Below are positions 51,133 through 59,962 of a DNA stretch of 64,000 bases, piece after piece. Source of the DNA: J054 sp965221985 (lineage in GTDB: Bacteria; Pseudomonadota; Gammaproteobacteria; Steroidobacterales; GCA-2729495); the NCBI GenBank assembly GCA_965221985.1, contig OZ244928.1:3038001-3102000 (forward strand). Reading direction: 5' to 3'. How positions within the stretch are numbered: the first letter of the stretch is position 1; each line of letters begins with the position of its first letter. The translations under genes were made by a program, and so were the position numbers. The notes beneath the pieces were generated by a model. That model was not told where the DNA came from and searched no databases. It saw only the letters and a program-made list of their open reading frames with translations.

Positions 51133-53266
51133 CGAAGCGCCTCAAAAATAACTGACGAACTCGCCGATACGCCTGTTGTGCGAGGGGTTCAGCACCATGG
51201 TCAAAGCGCACATGGACCCGTCCGCCAATGCGCGGCACCGCTTCGGGAATTTCTAGCTCAAGATGAAAAACTTGATTGAGGGTCCGCAGCCCTTCAGCAT
51301 CGTTTGGGTCAACCGGCATGGAACCCCCACCTCGAGTGCCCAACACCCGGCTTGGCAATCGACTCATGGCGGCGGGCACGAAGCGCGTGACTGACGCACG
51401 CACTGGTTTTTCGACTTGCTCGCTAAGACGCACCCAAACTTCATCCGTGCGCTCGCGAATTAAACCAATGTCTTCCTGGCCAACCGCGACCCGCACGCGA
51501 CCGTTGGATTGATCGACGACATAACCAATCAAATCTCCATTGCGCACATAGCGGTTGAGTAGGTCATTGGGCTGTTCGACGAGAAAATTGCCCGTCACCT
51601 TGCTATGCACGGTTAAGGAATCCAACCTTGTTCGCGCCAGCGAGAGATCCTCACGGAGCGTGTTGATCTCATCAAGAAGAATCGCGGCTTGAACGGGCTC
51701 GGTACTTCTTACCGCATGGTAGCGCGCTTCGGCTTCGCGCAAATCGGCCGCCAAGATACGTACGCGATACTCAATCAACGGGTGCTCCAACTTAAGCAAC
51801 GGTGCGCCGACGGCGACCGGCTCGTCGGGTGTCGTGATTAGCTGCGCGACGACACCATCGGCCCCGGCTCTCACCTCGGATTGGTCTGGAGCCCAAACCA
51901 CACCCTCGGCATAGGTAGTCAGTGGTAGCGGGACCCAAAAAAACAGAATCAATGCTAGCAACGTGCTTGCGCCGACTAATGTAACGGCACGCGGACGTTG
52001 TGTTGACAGCTGCGGGTCGGCCAGCAAGTAAGATATCTGCTTAACCACCGGCCGTAACACTTGCATGACGATAACCCAGATCGCGAGCAAAGTTCCGATG
52101 ACGAAGAATTTCTCGCTGACGAACAGCACAATGCCGAACATCACTATCATGCGGTACATGTAGGAAAGAACAGCATAGCCACCTAGCCATGGGCGCTCGC
52201 TGGCATCCGTCGCGGGGCTTTCGCTTTCTGTCAGGCCAAACGCGTAACGCTTAACCAGGTAGCCAATATACTTGTTGGCGCGCGCCGCGAAATTTGGCAT
52301 ATCAAGCCAATCCGCGAGCACATAGTAGGCATCGAAACGCAAGAGCGGATTGCCGTTGAAAACCACCGTTGAAATGCCACCGATCAACATGACGTTAAAG
52401 GCGACAGATCGCACAATGCCTGGCTCGACGGCCAACCATATGAACATGGCCATGGCTGCCACAAACATTTCAACCATGATCCCGGCGGCACCGACTAGTA
52501 TGCGCTTACGCTTGTTCTTAAAGGCAGCTGCCGCCGAGGCATCGACATAGGGAACCGGCGCGAATACCAGCAGCATGATGCCCATCTCATGCACTTCCCC
52601 GCGCCACCGTTTCACGGCAAGGCCATGACCCAGCTCATGCACCAGCTTGATTACAGGGTAGACCAGCCAAAGAATAAACAGATTCTGCGCGCTTAGTACC
52701 CGATCCGAAATATTCTGGGTTAGTTCGGACCAATGCATGCTCGCCAATATCAGCGCGGCGCCAACAACTAGCATCCAAACAATCAGTCCCGCACTGGAGA
52801 ATACGGGATGCACCGTGGGCAGCAGCCGGCTAAGCAAACGGTCTGGATCCAGTAGCGGAAATCGCATGGCCGTGGGATTCATGAAACGCTGCTTAATACC
52901 CTGGCGGCGGCGTTGCTGAAGACGTTTAAATAGTTCCTTTGTATCCGCCGGCGTTTCGGCGAGCAATAAGTCCGCTGAATATAATTTTGCTAGCAATTGC
53001 ACGACATCTTCTTGAGTCGGTGCATCGTCGCCTAGCTCTTCATCTACTGTTTCCCAAATACTGTTGACGGACCGGCGGCCATCCATCATGGCGATCACGC
53101 GATAAGCGGAGGGGGTAAATCGGTGCACACGGCCGGCGGCCAAATCCTCAATCACGAACCACACGGCACCTCGATACATGTGGCGGTGCACTTTGGTGTG
53201 ACGGCGCAGGGCGGGCTTTATTTCGCCTACCCTGGACCAGTGTGGACTGTAAAGTTGACTTGTCAT
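51125..53266 (-). CDS. PqqD-like / M50 metalloprotease / HlyD-like fusion membrane protein
   Basis: 713 residues from the ATG at 53266. Residues 30-105 resemble a PqqD-like peptide-binding domain. About eight membrane segments cover 155-445. HELGH at 210-214 and NPLLRFD at 306-312 are the zinc site and NPxxxxD motif of M50 site-2-type proteases, so it should be catalytically competent. Residues 455-690 form a HlyD-like part with lipoyl-like (GADGVVAQLITTPDEPVAVG) and barrel segments. Related fusions occur with peptide export systems. Here it may process the membrane segment of the giant protein while linking to the envelope (inference). Confidence 0.88.
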   Translation of the reverse strand: MTSQLYSPHWSRVGEIKPALRRHTKVHRHMYRGAVWFVIEDLAAGRVHRFTPSAYRVIAMMDGRRSVNSIWETVDEELGDDAPTQEDVVQLLAKLYSADLLLAETPADTKELFKRLQQRRRQGIKQRFMNPTAMRFPLLDPDRLLSRLLPTVHPVFSSAGLIVWMLVVGAALILASMHWSELTQNISDRVLSAQNLFILWLVYPVIKLVHELGHGLAVKRWRGEVHEMGIMLLVFAPVPYVDASAAAAFKNKRKRILVGAAGIMVEMFVAAMAMFIWLAVEPGIVRSVAFNVMLIGGISTVVFNGNPLLRFDAYYVLADWLDMPNFAARANKYIGYLVKRYAFGLTESESPATDASERPWLGGYAVLSYMYRMIVMFGIVLFVSEKFFVIGTLLAIWVIVMQVLRPVVKQISYLLADPQLSTQRPRAVTLVGASTLLALILFFWVPLPLTTYAEGVVWAPDQSEVRAGADGVVAQLITTPDEPVAVGAPLLKLEHPLIEYRVRILAADLREAEARYHAVRSTEPVQAAILLDEINTLREDLSLARTRLDSLTVHSKVTGNFLVEQPNDLLNRYVRNGDLIGYVVDQSNGRVRVAVGQEDIGLIRERTDEVWVRLSEQVEKPVRASVTRFVPAAMSRLPSRVLGTRGGGSMPVDPNDAEGLRTLNQVFHLELEIPEAVPRIGGRVHVRFDHGAEPLAQQAYRRVRQLFLRRFDA

Positions 53267-53279
53267 CGTCAAGCCGGCC

Positions 53280-55055
53280 CTAGCCGAACCAACGCCAAGT
53301 TTTCAGGCGAAGCCAGTCCAACATCTCGTGGGTCCAGATCCAGATTAGCTTACGGCGGCCCACCGAAATCTTGCCGATGCCTTGCATGCCGGGACGCAGC
53401 ACTTGTGTTTGCTCACTCAGCAACTTTGCTTGCACGGCAAAGAAGTTTCGGCCGTCCTCCGCCGTCGAGATGGGGGTAATACGCTGCACCTCAATCAGCA
53501 ATCGATTATTGGGCATGCCCGATAATGCGAGCTTGCCGGACAAACCTGTCTTGAGCCGACCGACTTCGCGTTCATCAACAGCTAGCATCACGCGGTAATC
53601 ATTGAGCGGCGCGACTTCGAATAGCACGTCCCCACGTTCCACCGGGGCACCTAGTGACTGAGTTAGGTCGCCTTTTACAATCATGCCCTCCACCGGGGCG
53701 GCGACTTTGGTGCGGGCGAGTTGTTCCTTGGCCAAGGCGAGTTGCGCGGAGGCCTGTTCGAGCTGTGCTTGCAAAATCCTCACTCGGGAGTTTTCGTGCG
53801 CGGCCAAGGCTTCGCGATATTCTTTCCGCAGTTTGGCGGCCTCGCTGGACCACTTGAGTTCTTCAAGCTTCAAGTCTCGGTCTTCTAGCCTAGCCAAAAT
53901 AGTGCCGGCCTTAACCACATCGCCAGGACGAACGGAGGACTCATCGACGTAGCCGTCAAACGGAGCTGTTACCGCGCGTTGCACCAAGCTTTCCACCATC
54001 GCATCGGCGGAAACCCGATACTCGCCCGTTGCAAAGCTGAAGAACAGCGATGCCGCGATGGCCAAGGAGGCGGCCAGCTTGAAACTCATATGACCAGGAC
54101 CGGTAAGCTTGCTCAACTGGCTACGTGGCATACCCAGCAGACGCGGTCCGAACCAACGTTCCTCCTGTCGCTTGCCGGCCAGGATGGGGCCAACCAGTGA
54201 CACCACTGCTTCGCACAGTGCAATTACCGTGGAATCAAAAAACTCTGGTGCCTGGTGCTCGAAAGTCACGGCGGCAATCAATTGACCTTCATTCGCGATA
54301 GGAACCGTGCAGATTGATCCACAGCCGTAGGTTTCCAACAAGCTCTTCTGCGCATCGACAATTTGTGAGCTGGATGCCCGGCGCGAGGGATAGACCAGAG
54401 TCATATCCTGATCCACGGCCTCGTCCATGGCCGCAGCAATGGATTGCAATAAAGCCATGCGGTTGTCTGCCGAAGCACTGCCTGACATGGCAAGAACCCG
54501 GGCACGATTAGCGCGCAAAAAACCAAGACTGATCCGCTCACAGCCAATCCGTCGTGCAAGCTCAGCGACGACGGCAGACGCGGACTCATCGAAACTGCCA
54601 TGCACTAAGCTGGTGGCGACCATGTCGATCACGGTCAGCAAGTGATTCTCAGCGGTATCGGACTGCGCGTCCAACAGCAGATTCAGCCAGGCCCGGCCCC
54701 ATAGCAGCGCTTTCGCACAGGCGCGCCCTTGGGCATCATCCGCCGCCGCGATTCGCACGGCGATGACACCAAAACATTCGCCATCGCGACTCAAGGGACA
54801 AGTAACGAAACTACCCTGGTGAGAAGCGTCGTCGGGCGCCGCATCGAAATTAACCACTGTGCATTTCGGCTTACCGGTGACCGAAGCTGCCACATTCGAT
54901 AGCACATCGCTGCCGACCGCATTTTCCGGCCAACGGGCAACCTCCTTATAAGAGCCATCGTCACCCGCGCAAAGAACGACCGCCTCTACCGCCCCGGACA
55001 GCATGCTGCACTGGAGGCCTAGCCAAGATTCGACGAGATAATCCTTTGCGGCCAT
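53280..55055 (-). CDS. GAF-domain / HlyD-like adaptor membrane protein
   Basis: 591 residues from the ATG at 55055; a TTG at 55094 would add 13 residues, and neither start has a strong ribosome site. Residues 1-130 are an atypical GAF-like region, 140-295 a GAF domain (ELARRIGCERISLGF, CTVPIANEGQLIAAVTFE), 325-343 one membrane segment, and 350-565 a HlyD adaptor with a coiled coil at 395-450 (TAPFDGYVDESSVRPGD, KVAAPVEGMIVKGDLTQ). It ends with an aromatic tail (WTHEMLDWLRLKTWRWFG). A cytoplasmic GAF sensor joined to a periplasmic adaptor suggests ligand-gated assembly of the exporter. First gene of the cluster. Confidence 0.85.
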   Translation of the reverse strand: MAAKDYLVESWLGLQCSMLSGAVEAVVLCAGDDGSYKEVARWPENAVGSDVLSNVAASVTGKPKCTVVNFDAAPDDASHQGSFVTCPLSRDGECFGVIAVRIAAADDAQGRACAKALLWGRAWLNLLLDAQSDTAENHLLTVIDMVATSLVHGSFDESASAVVAELARRIGCERISLGFLRANRARVLAMSGSASADNRMALLQSIAAAMDEAVDQDMTLVYPSRRASSSQIVDAQKSLLETYGCGSICTVPIANEGQLIAAVTFEHQAPEFFDSTVIALCEAVVSLVGPILAGKRQEERWFGPRLLGMPRSQLSKLTGPGHMSFKLAASLAIAASLFFSFATGEYRVSADAMVESLVQRAVTAPFDGYVDESSVRPGDVVKAGTILARLEDRDLKLEELKWSSEAAKLRKEYREALAAHENSRVRILQAQLEQASAQLALAKEQLARTKVAAPVEGMIVKGDLTQSLGAPVERGDVLFEVAPLNDYRVMLAVDEREVGRLKTGLSGKLALSGMPNNRLLIEVQRITPISTAEDGRNFFAVQAKLLSEQTQVLRPGMQGIGKISVGRRKLIWIWTHEMLDWLRLKTWRWFG

Positions 55056-55094
55056 GCGTTTTTTGCGGGCGCAGCGCGTCCCACTTTTCTCCAA

Positions 55095-55469
55095 TAAGCG
55101 AATTAAGACAAATATACGAATTCGCCAACAGCACTGGCGTGACGTAACCGACAGATATGCATCAAGATTTCCGTCGTCAGAGGCTGTTCTTGGAGGCTGC
55201 TCAGCTAGTCTGCTGCTGCGCTAGCGGTGGTATTGATCCTGGCACAAACCGCTCGGATCGGCGAAAGGCTGGAAACGCGACTTAGTTTAATGACACGAAA
55301 AGCGAGGACACGGGCTTTGCGGTAGCTGTCTAACCGGGGCTACGCGCCAATTCTCCCTTTCGTGCGAGCGACCGGTCAAAACAGGGCTGAACTTGCGAGA
55401 AGGCTGATTTCTCGGGTGCGTATCGAAACCCACGAAAAATTTCGTTCGCGCCGATACCGTCCAAATCAG
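55095..55469. other. Intergenic region, presumed promoter of the giant-protein export cluster
   Basis: About 375 bp between the NTF2-like gene's end and the GAF-HlyD gene. No gene, repeat or riboswitch is recognised. It should hold the cluster promoter. Confidence 0.45.
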
Positions 55470-55982
55470 CTACGGCTGATCTCCAACCTGCAGCGCCGTT
55501 GCTGAGCGGTTGTCAGCTATCGATGCAATACGCCATCCGTCAGGCGTACTCACCAGCAAATATACCTCGGTGAATTCGTTCGTGGACGCCGCGTCCTTCC
55601 CTTTTCTCACGGACACGGTCTTGGTATTCGTCCAAACCGTTGCGACATCACCGTGCGCCTCGGAATCAATGATCTCAACTTCGCGCGTATAACGACTCGT
55701 GGACGCAAATAATACGGGTACAACCATAGACCAATGCGCGAGGATCGGCGTTACCAGCTTGTCCGGATCGACGCCATCGTGCAGCGAACGCAGCGTAAAC
55801 TGAACACCACCTTCGATTAGCTGAGCGACTGCCGCTTCTTGATCCCGTTGCGTAATCGCCCGGTTGAAGGATTGGACAACGGTTTCGGCGTCTGCGGCGG
55901 CATCCATCTCAGCCAAGCTGATAGCTGGAGCTGCCAAATTCATAGCTAGCGTAACAAGTAGAGCGCGGTAAAAAATAGACAT
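55470..55982 (-). CDS. Secreted NTF2-like (SnoaL/DUF4440-type) protein
   Basis: 170 residues from the ATG at 55982. A signal peptide ends near SLAE. The rest is an NTF2-like cone fold of about 120 residues (AETVVQSFNRAITQRDQEAAV, GVQFTLRS, HGDVATVWTNTKTV, VYLLVSTPDGWRIASIADN). It is last in the TetR-ferredoxin-membrane protein operon, 49 bp after the HdeA-like gene. Such exported NTF2-like proteins usually bind small ligands; no catalytic residues can be assigned. Confidence 0.75.
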   Translation of the reverse strand: MSIFYRALLVTLAMNLAAPAISLAEMDAAADAETVVQSFNRAITQRDQEAAVAQLIEGGVQFTLRSLHDGVDPDKLVTPILAHWSMVVPVLFASTSRYTREVEIIDSEAHGDVATVWTNTKTVSVRKGKDAASTNEFTEVYLLVSTPDGWRIASIADNRSATALQVGDQP

Positions 55983-56031
55983 ATCTTGTAATCTTCTCTG
56001 TGGTGAGTTGAGTATAAGCTTGGCAACAGTG

Positions 56032-56418
56032 TCAGCCTTCGTCTTGCGACCGAAGCAATTCGGCACCAAGACTGACAACGGCTTCACGTGTCATGGCCTC
56101 CGGATTCGCCGCGCAATATTCAACGAAATGCTCGGTAAGTCGTGTGAAGTCCCAGTCGTCACCCGCAGCAGCAGCGGCTATCAGTTCATCCAGGTTTTTT
56201 TCATTGCGAGCATAGAAATAACCGTTCGCCCATGTGAGTAGAGAATGCCGAGTACCCAGAGGCCCGATCACCAGCATTTCAGTAAAAACACGGCAGGGAA
56301 TAGCACCGATGTCAGGTACACCACCCATGCCGGGAGGCAAGGCAATTTTCTCGGCGAGCAATGCTTTGCTAAAGAACAAACTTGCGGCGAGGAGCGTTAA
56401 TAGTCTGAGGGTTCTCAT
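56032..56418 (-). CDS. Small secreted HdeA-like protein
   Basis: 128 residues from the ATG at 56418 (a GTG five codons upstream is possible). The signal peptide is MRTLRLLTLLAASLFFSKAL. Two Cys lie in IPCRVF and VEYCAANP about 65 residues apart, as in HdeA/HdeB acid-stress chaperones, with LTWANGYFYARN between and EAVVSLG after, matching the family's helix layout. The Cys pair would form the single disulfide. A true acid-chaperone role is uncertain; many environmental homologues are of unknown function. Confidence 0.55.
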   Translation of the reverse strand: MRTLRLLTLLAASLFFSKALLAEKIALPPGMGGVPDIGAIPCRVFTEMLVIGPLGTRHSLLTWANGYFYARNEKNLDELIAAAAAGDDWDFTRLTEHFVEYCAANPEAMTREAVVSLGAELLRSQDEG

Positions 56419-56460
56419 CTTTAGTTTTTCCACTGTCTGTCCAAGCAGCTAATCAACCCG

Positions 56461-57414
56461 TCAGCTACTACCCTGATTTTTCCAGCCGCCTACTTCGGAA
56501 GGCTTTTTCGGTGCCAGTAAGAGCAGCACAATGAGCACAACAAACGCGGCGAACATCACCGACATCTCCAGGGTGTATTTCCAGGGGTCGACCCAGATCT
56601 CCGTAAGCATTCCAAACTTGCCCAGCACTTCGACGTTGATCCAGAAAATATTGCCCACGGGGATTGCGTAGCGTAGTGCCGTGGAAGTCCGCTTGAACTT
56701 GATCAGCCGCATGAAGCAATAGCCGCTCCATATCGTCGCGACGAATACCGACGCTAGATTGACGGCCACAAATAGGTCAGACCTCCCCACTAGCCCTGGA
56801 TCGAAGCAGAGCAGGTTCCAGGCGTAACAAAACCAGGTAACGAAAAATGTTTCCATGAATGTGATGATGGCGTAGTTACGATCGCGCGCAGTCTTCGTGC
56901 TGGGCCCCAGGCCCTCTTTCAAGCCGAAGACTCGCTGGAACCACAAAAACATATTGCAACGTGTGTCTTTGTCGAAGGTATAGAAGCACAACATCATCAT
57001 CAGGATGCCGACCGTCGACCCCATGATCATGTACTCAGGCCAGGTGCCGCTAACGTTCAAACCGTCGGGACCATCCATGCGCGGCAACATGCCCCAGTTC
57101 ATGCGCCCGTACCACATATAAAAGAACTCGACCCAGCACATCCAAACGATCACACCGGCGAAAAACCCGATCCAAGTTTGAAAATTCTCATTATTTGACT
57201 TGATTCCATACCACAGCATCACGATGCCGACGAAACCGAGCAAGGGCGAAAGCTTCAGGGTGGTAGCCTGACCCAAATTGTGTTCGATCATCACCATCAA
57301 GGTATGCGCGAGGCCAATGGCGATAAACATCAACACGAAAGTAATGATGCCCACAATGGGCGGGCGCCAAAGTTTTGATTTTCCAGGACCAGGCGCCGTT
57401 GCAGCTTTACTCAT
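56461..57414 (-). CDS. Uncharacterised polytopic membrane protein
   Basis: 317 residues with seven or eight membrane segments, rich in Trp, Tyr and Met (VWMCWVEFFYMWYGRMNWG; FVTWFCYAWNLLCFD). Several acidic residues lie inside or beside the membrane helices (WVEFFYMW, FMETFF), which could be functional. I do not recognise the family. It follows a 7Fe ferredoxin by 31 bp, so a membrane redox enzyme or oxygenase component fed by that ferredoxin is possible; no His-box or heme ligand pattern is evident to prove it. Confidence 0.7.
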   Translation of the reverse strand: MSKAATAPGPGKSKLWRPPIVGIITFVLMFIAIGLAHTLMVMIEHNLGQATTLKLSPLLGFVGIVMLWYGIKSNNENFQTWIGFFAGVIVWMCWVEFFYMWYGRMNWGMLPRMDGPDGLNVSGTWPEYMIMGSTVGILMMMLCFYTFDKDTRCNMFLWFQRVFGLKEGLGPSTKTARDRNYAIITFMETFFVTWFCYAWNLLCFDPGLVGRSDLFVAVNLASVFVATIWSGYCFMRLIKFKRTSTALRYAIPVGNIFWINVEVLGKFGMLTEIWVDPWKYTLEMSVMFAAFVVLIVLLLLAPKKPSEVGGWKNQGSS

Positions 57415-57445
57415 AATGCTTCCTCATAAAACCCGCGGCGCTTAC

Positions 57446-57796
57446 TTAAGCCGATTTCCGCAGGTCGCCAGGCGCCTGGGGATCAAAATACTTGGCAAAT
57501 TTGTCTGGCTCTCCCTGGTAGACATCGGCATCGACAGGCACTACGCCTTTCTCGGTGATGACCGGCCATTTTTCGGCAAACTCGGTGTTCAAATTCAACC
57601 AACGCCTGCCCTCATCATCACCGTCAGCGATTATTGCCTCGGGCCCGCACTCAGGCAGACAAAGCCCGCAATCGATACATTCCTCGGGATCTATAACCAG
57701 CATGTTGGCGCCCTCATGGAAACAATCCACGGGACAAACCTCCACGCAGTCCTGATGCTTGCAGCGAATACAGTCTTCTGTCACCAAATAGGTCAT
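57446..57796 (-). CDS. fdxA: 7Fe ferredoxin, FdxA type
   Basis: 116 residues. CIRCKHQDCVEVCPVDC gives the [3Fe-4S]-type pattern seen in FdxA (C-xx-C-xxxx-C-xxx-CP), and CIDCGLCLPECGPEA gives the [4Fe-4S] motif. In the second motif the usual Pro after the last Cys is Gly. The C-terminal extension (about 60-116) is typical for FdxA. It starts 2 bp after the TetR stop, so it belongs to that operon and probably supplies electrons to the neighbouring membrane protein or an enzyme elsewhere. Confidence 0.88.
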   Translation of the reverse strand: MTYLVTEDCIRCKHQDCVEVCPVDCFHEGANMLVIDPEECIDCGLCLPECGPEAIIADGDDEGRRWLNLNTEFAEKWPVITEKGVVPVDADVYQGEPDKFAKYFDPQAPGDLRKSA

Positions 57797-57798
57797 GG

Positions 57799-58431
57799 CT
57801 AGGTAAGGCTGACTTGACGAGCACTTGACTCGGGGTTAGACCGCTCGCGCTTGAGCAATAAACCACGCATGGATTCACGAAACAGGCGTTCCCAGTCAGC
57901 TTGTCCGTCAAAGACCCGCAAGACAATGACGGCCGAACGTGCTGTTAAGGCCATGGCTTCCTCCGCACTCTTGGCGCGCAGAATGTCATGTACCTCCACT
58001 TGTTTGAATAGCCTATACATATGTTTCATCGCCGGTCGATGCGCCTCTTCGATCAGATGAAAAATACCCGTTGAGTCTTTTTGGGATAAGGAGAATGCCG
58101 TCGGCGCATCCTGCCAAATGCGAATATAGACATCGATGACACGATCAATGATTTCCCAGGGGTCCGAGGAATCGATACTGGCCAATTCCGACCCATACAA
58201 TTCCATCAAGGGCCGCAGGATTTCACCCAGCACCTCTTCTTTGTCCCTAAATAGCTTGTAAAAGGTACCGCGGGAAATGTCCGCCGCTTCGGTGATTTGC
58301 TCAACACTGACCGTCCCGAAACTTTTTTGCGCAAATTGCTCTGCCGCGGCGGCGATGACCGACTGCCGAGTGCGCTGCTGGCGACGCAGCACCCTGGGAC
58401 TTGGACTGTCAGCGGTTTGTCCAGCTGTCAT
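57799..58431 (-). CDS. TetR-family regulator
   Basis: 210 residues from the ATG at 58431; a longer frame upstream is Phe/Tyr-rich and not family-like. The HTH reads VEQITEAADISRGTFYKLF at about 52-70. The C-terminal ligand domain is unassigned. First gene of a five-gene operon (TetR, ferredoxin, membrane protein, HdeA-like, NTF2-like), so it is likely autoregulated and controls the set. Confidence 0.88.
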   Translation of the reverse strand: MTAGQTADSPSPRVLRRQQRTRQSVIAAAAEQFAQKSFGTVSVEQITEAADISRGTFYKLFRDKEEVLGEILRPLMELYGSELASIDSSDPWEIIDRVIDVYIRIWQDAPTAFSLSQKDSTGIFHLIEEAHRPAMKHMYRLFKQVEVHDILRAKSAEEAMALTARSAVIVLRVFDGQADWERLFRESMRGLLLKRERSNPESSARQVSLT

Positions 58432-58497
58432 TGGCACGAGTACCTTTCGAGCGATCGAGAATCGAGGGGCTATAAATATATAGAAAAGCCTAAAATA

Positions 58498-58511
58498 ATA
58501 CAATAGTGTAT
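58498..58511. promoter_or_regulatory. Candidate TetR operator
   Basis: ATACA-ATAG-TGTAT, a perfect 5-bp inverted repeat in AT-rich DNA 67 bp upstream of the TetR start, placed where it could block the operon promoter. Confidence 0.4.
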
Positions 58512-58698
58512 ATTATAAAAAATGGGAAATAGGGAAGTTTGTAACTCCTTGTCTTATAAGTTTTTTTATTGTTCCTTAAGTAATTCTGCGTATTTCAGTC
58601 ACAATGCCGGATCCACTGATTTCCGACGCAGTCACCAAAACTGAAGCGCTGAGACCGACGGTGCGTTCCCATTCGGGCACGAGAGCTTAGCGATACGA

Positions 58699-58920
58699 TT
58701 AGGAATATTCGCAACGCTCGACGACATGCTCGGGAAGATAATTCCCCGTCGGAAAATCAGGGTCAGCAGCCACGAGTCGACCTGGCTTCGCGTAACTAAC
58801 AGATGGAATTTCCTGGAACGAGCCGTGGCGCAATGCGACTGCTGTTACCCTTCGCGCCAGATCAAGCGGATGTTGACCTAGCGAAACCACCAGCTGTTGG
58901 GATATCGGCGTATCAACCAT
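58699..58920 (-). CDS. Doubtful small protein or gene remnant after DoxX
   Basis: 73 residues if started at the ATG at 58920, overlapping the DoxX end by 43 bp in another frame. The composition (SFQEIPSVSYAKPGRL, DPDFPTGNYLPEHVV) looks protein-like but matches no family I recognise. It may be the fourth gene of the operon, a decayed fragment, or chance. Confidence 0.25.
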   Translation of the reverse strand: MVDTPISQQLVVSLGQHPLDLARRVTAVALRHGSFQEIPSVSYAKPGRLVAADPDFPTGNYLPEHVVERCEYS

Positions 58921-59396
58921 CGGTCCAAGCCAAGCCAAAGCCCGGATTGCCACCAGAGGAAGACGATGTTGAGCAGAAAGAACGGAATCAATGAAGCATC
59001 ATAATATCCGCCGATCGCCAAGCCGAACAATATGAAAAAGCTTACCGCTGCCGCGATTCGGGTGGTAAAACCAAGCAGTAAACCAATTGCCGAATAGAGC
59101 TCACCAATGGTAATTACCCAAGCGACGAGCATATATAAAGGTATCGCGAAATTTTGCAAAAACAAGGACGCAAAAGCATCGGGCGGCATTTCCGTTAGCC
59201 GGTCCAAGAATATTTGTCTAAGGATATCCGAGGTCAGCCATTCTTTGACCACCTTGTTAACTCCGGCCGCGAGCCAGAATATTGCGAACAAAGTCCTAAA
59301 GACCAAATGCAGCAGTATTCCGCCAAAGCGAATCGGATGCGTTTTAATCCAGCCCCATTTCCAAACCTCTCTAAACTCTTCAACGGCGAGGCTCAT
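58878..59396 (-). CDS. DoxX-family membrane protein
   Basis: 172 residues with four membrane segments. Family features are RTLFAIFWLAAGVNKVVKEW in the first helix, AWVITIGELYSAIGLLLGF with its conserved Glu, and a third/fourth helix pair. DoxX proteins are small quinone-linked or redox-stress membrane proteins. The start overlaps the previous stop as ATGA, so it is tightly coupled to the secreted Cys protein. Confidence 0.85.
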   Translation of the reverse strand: MSLAVEEFREVWKWGWIKTHPIRFGGILLHLVFRTLFAIFWLAAGVNKVVKEWLTSDILRQIFLDRLTEMPPDAFASLFLQNFAIPLYMLVAWVITIGELYSAIGLLLGFTTRIAAAVSFFILFGLAIGGYYDASLIPFFLLNIVFLWWQSGLWLGLDRWLIRRYPNSWWFR

Positions 59397-59962
59397 GAAT
59401 CATCTCCTGGGGCCTTCGCGGCAATCCTATCTAAGGTGTCCCAGAGTGGCAGCCTAGTACAGTAGCCAATGCTCTCGTCATCGCCTGCCCGCCGCCATGA
59501 TCGGTCGATACGGTCAATTTCGTGGTCGCCGAATTCGAGTATCCCAGGATCCAGTATCAGCCGGCCCTCAATGACTCGCGGCGCAAACCACACACCTTCA
59601 GCAACGTTGTAAACATGTACCGGACGAGTGTGACCTTTAGCCGCGAGATTTTCGGCGGAGAAATTCGCGACAAACCACTCCCAAATAGTCGAAACCTGGG
59701 ACCAAAAGGTTCGTGTTTGTATGTGGTAGAGCGTAAAGCTGCCGCTGTCAGGAACGGCCTCACGCTTGAGTACAGCCTTGCCGGCTTCACACAAAACGGT
59801 CACCTCACACATTGTGCAGACCTCACCGAACTGTCCCACGAGAAAATGATCACGGAAGGCATCGATATTGACTTGCGCAAAGGCAGAAACCGCAAACAAG
59901 GCTCCTAAGAGTAGTAGCTTCCGATGGCCATACCATCCGCGAAAAATACGAATATTCGTCAC
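59393..59962 (-). CDS. Secreted protein with Cys motif, unknown function
   Basis: 189 residues from a GTG at 59962 with a GGGGAG ribosome site; the start overlaps the upstream stop as GTGA. A signal peptide (HRKLLLLGALFAVSAFAQ) precedes EVCTMCEVTVLCEAG, a C-xx-C-xxxxx-C motif that could bind a metal or form disulfides. The rest (WFAPRVIEGRLILDPG) is not recognised. It lies between an NTF2-like protein and DoxX, suggesting an exported redox or ligand-handling complex. Confidence 0.7.
   Translation of the reverse strand: MTNIRIFRGWYGHRKLLLLGALFAVSAFAQVNIDAFRDHFLVGQFGEVCTMCEVTVLCEAGKAVLKREAVPDSGSFTLYHIQTRTFWSQVSTIWEWFVANFSAENLAAKGHTRPVHVYNVAEGVWFAPRVIEGRLILDPGILEFGDHEIDRIDRSWRRAGDDESIGYCTRLPLWDTLDRIAAKAPGDDS

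Noticed and set aside
47534..55055. Classical type I secretion or RND efflux operon
   Set aside because: Adaptors are present but there is no ABC ATPase, RND pump or TolC-like channel in the window.
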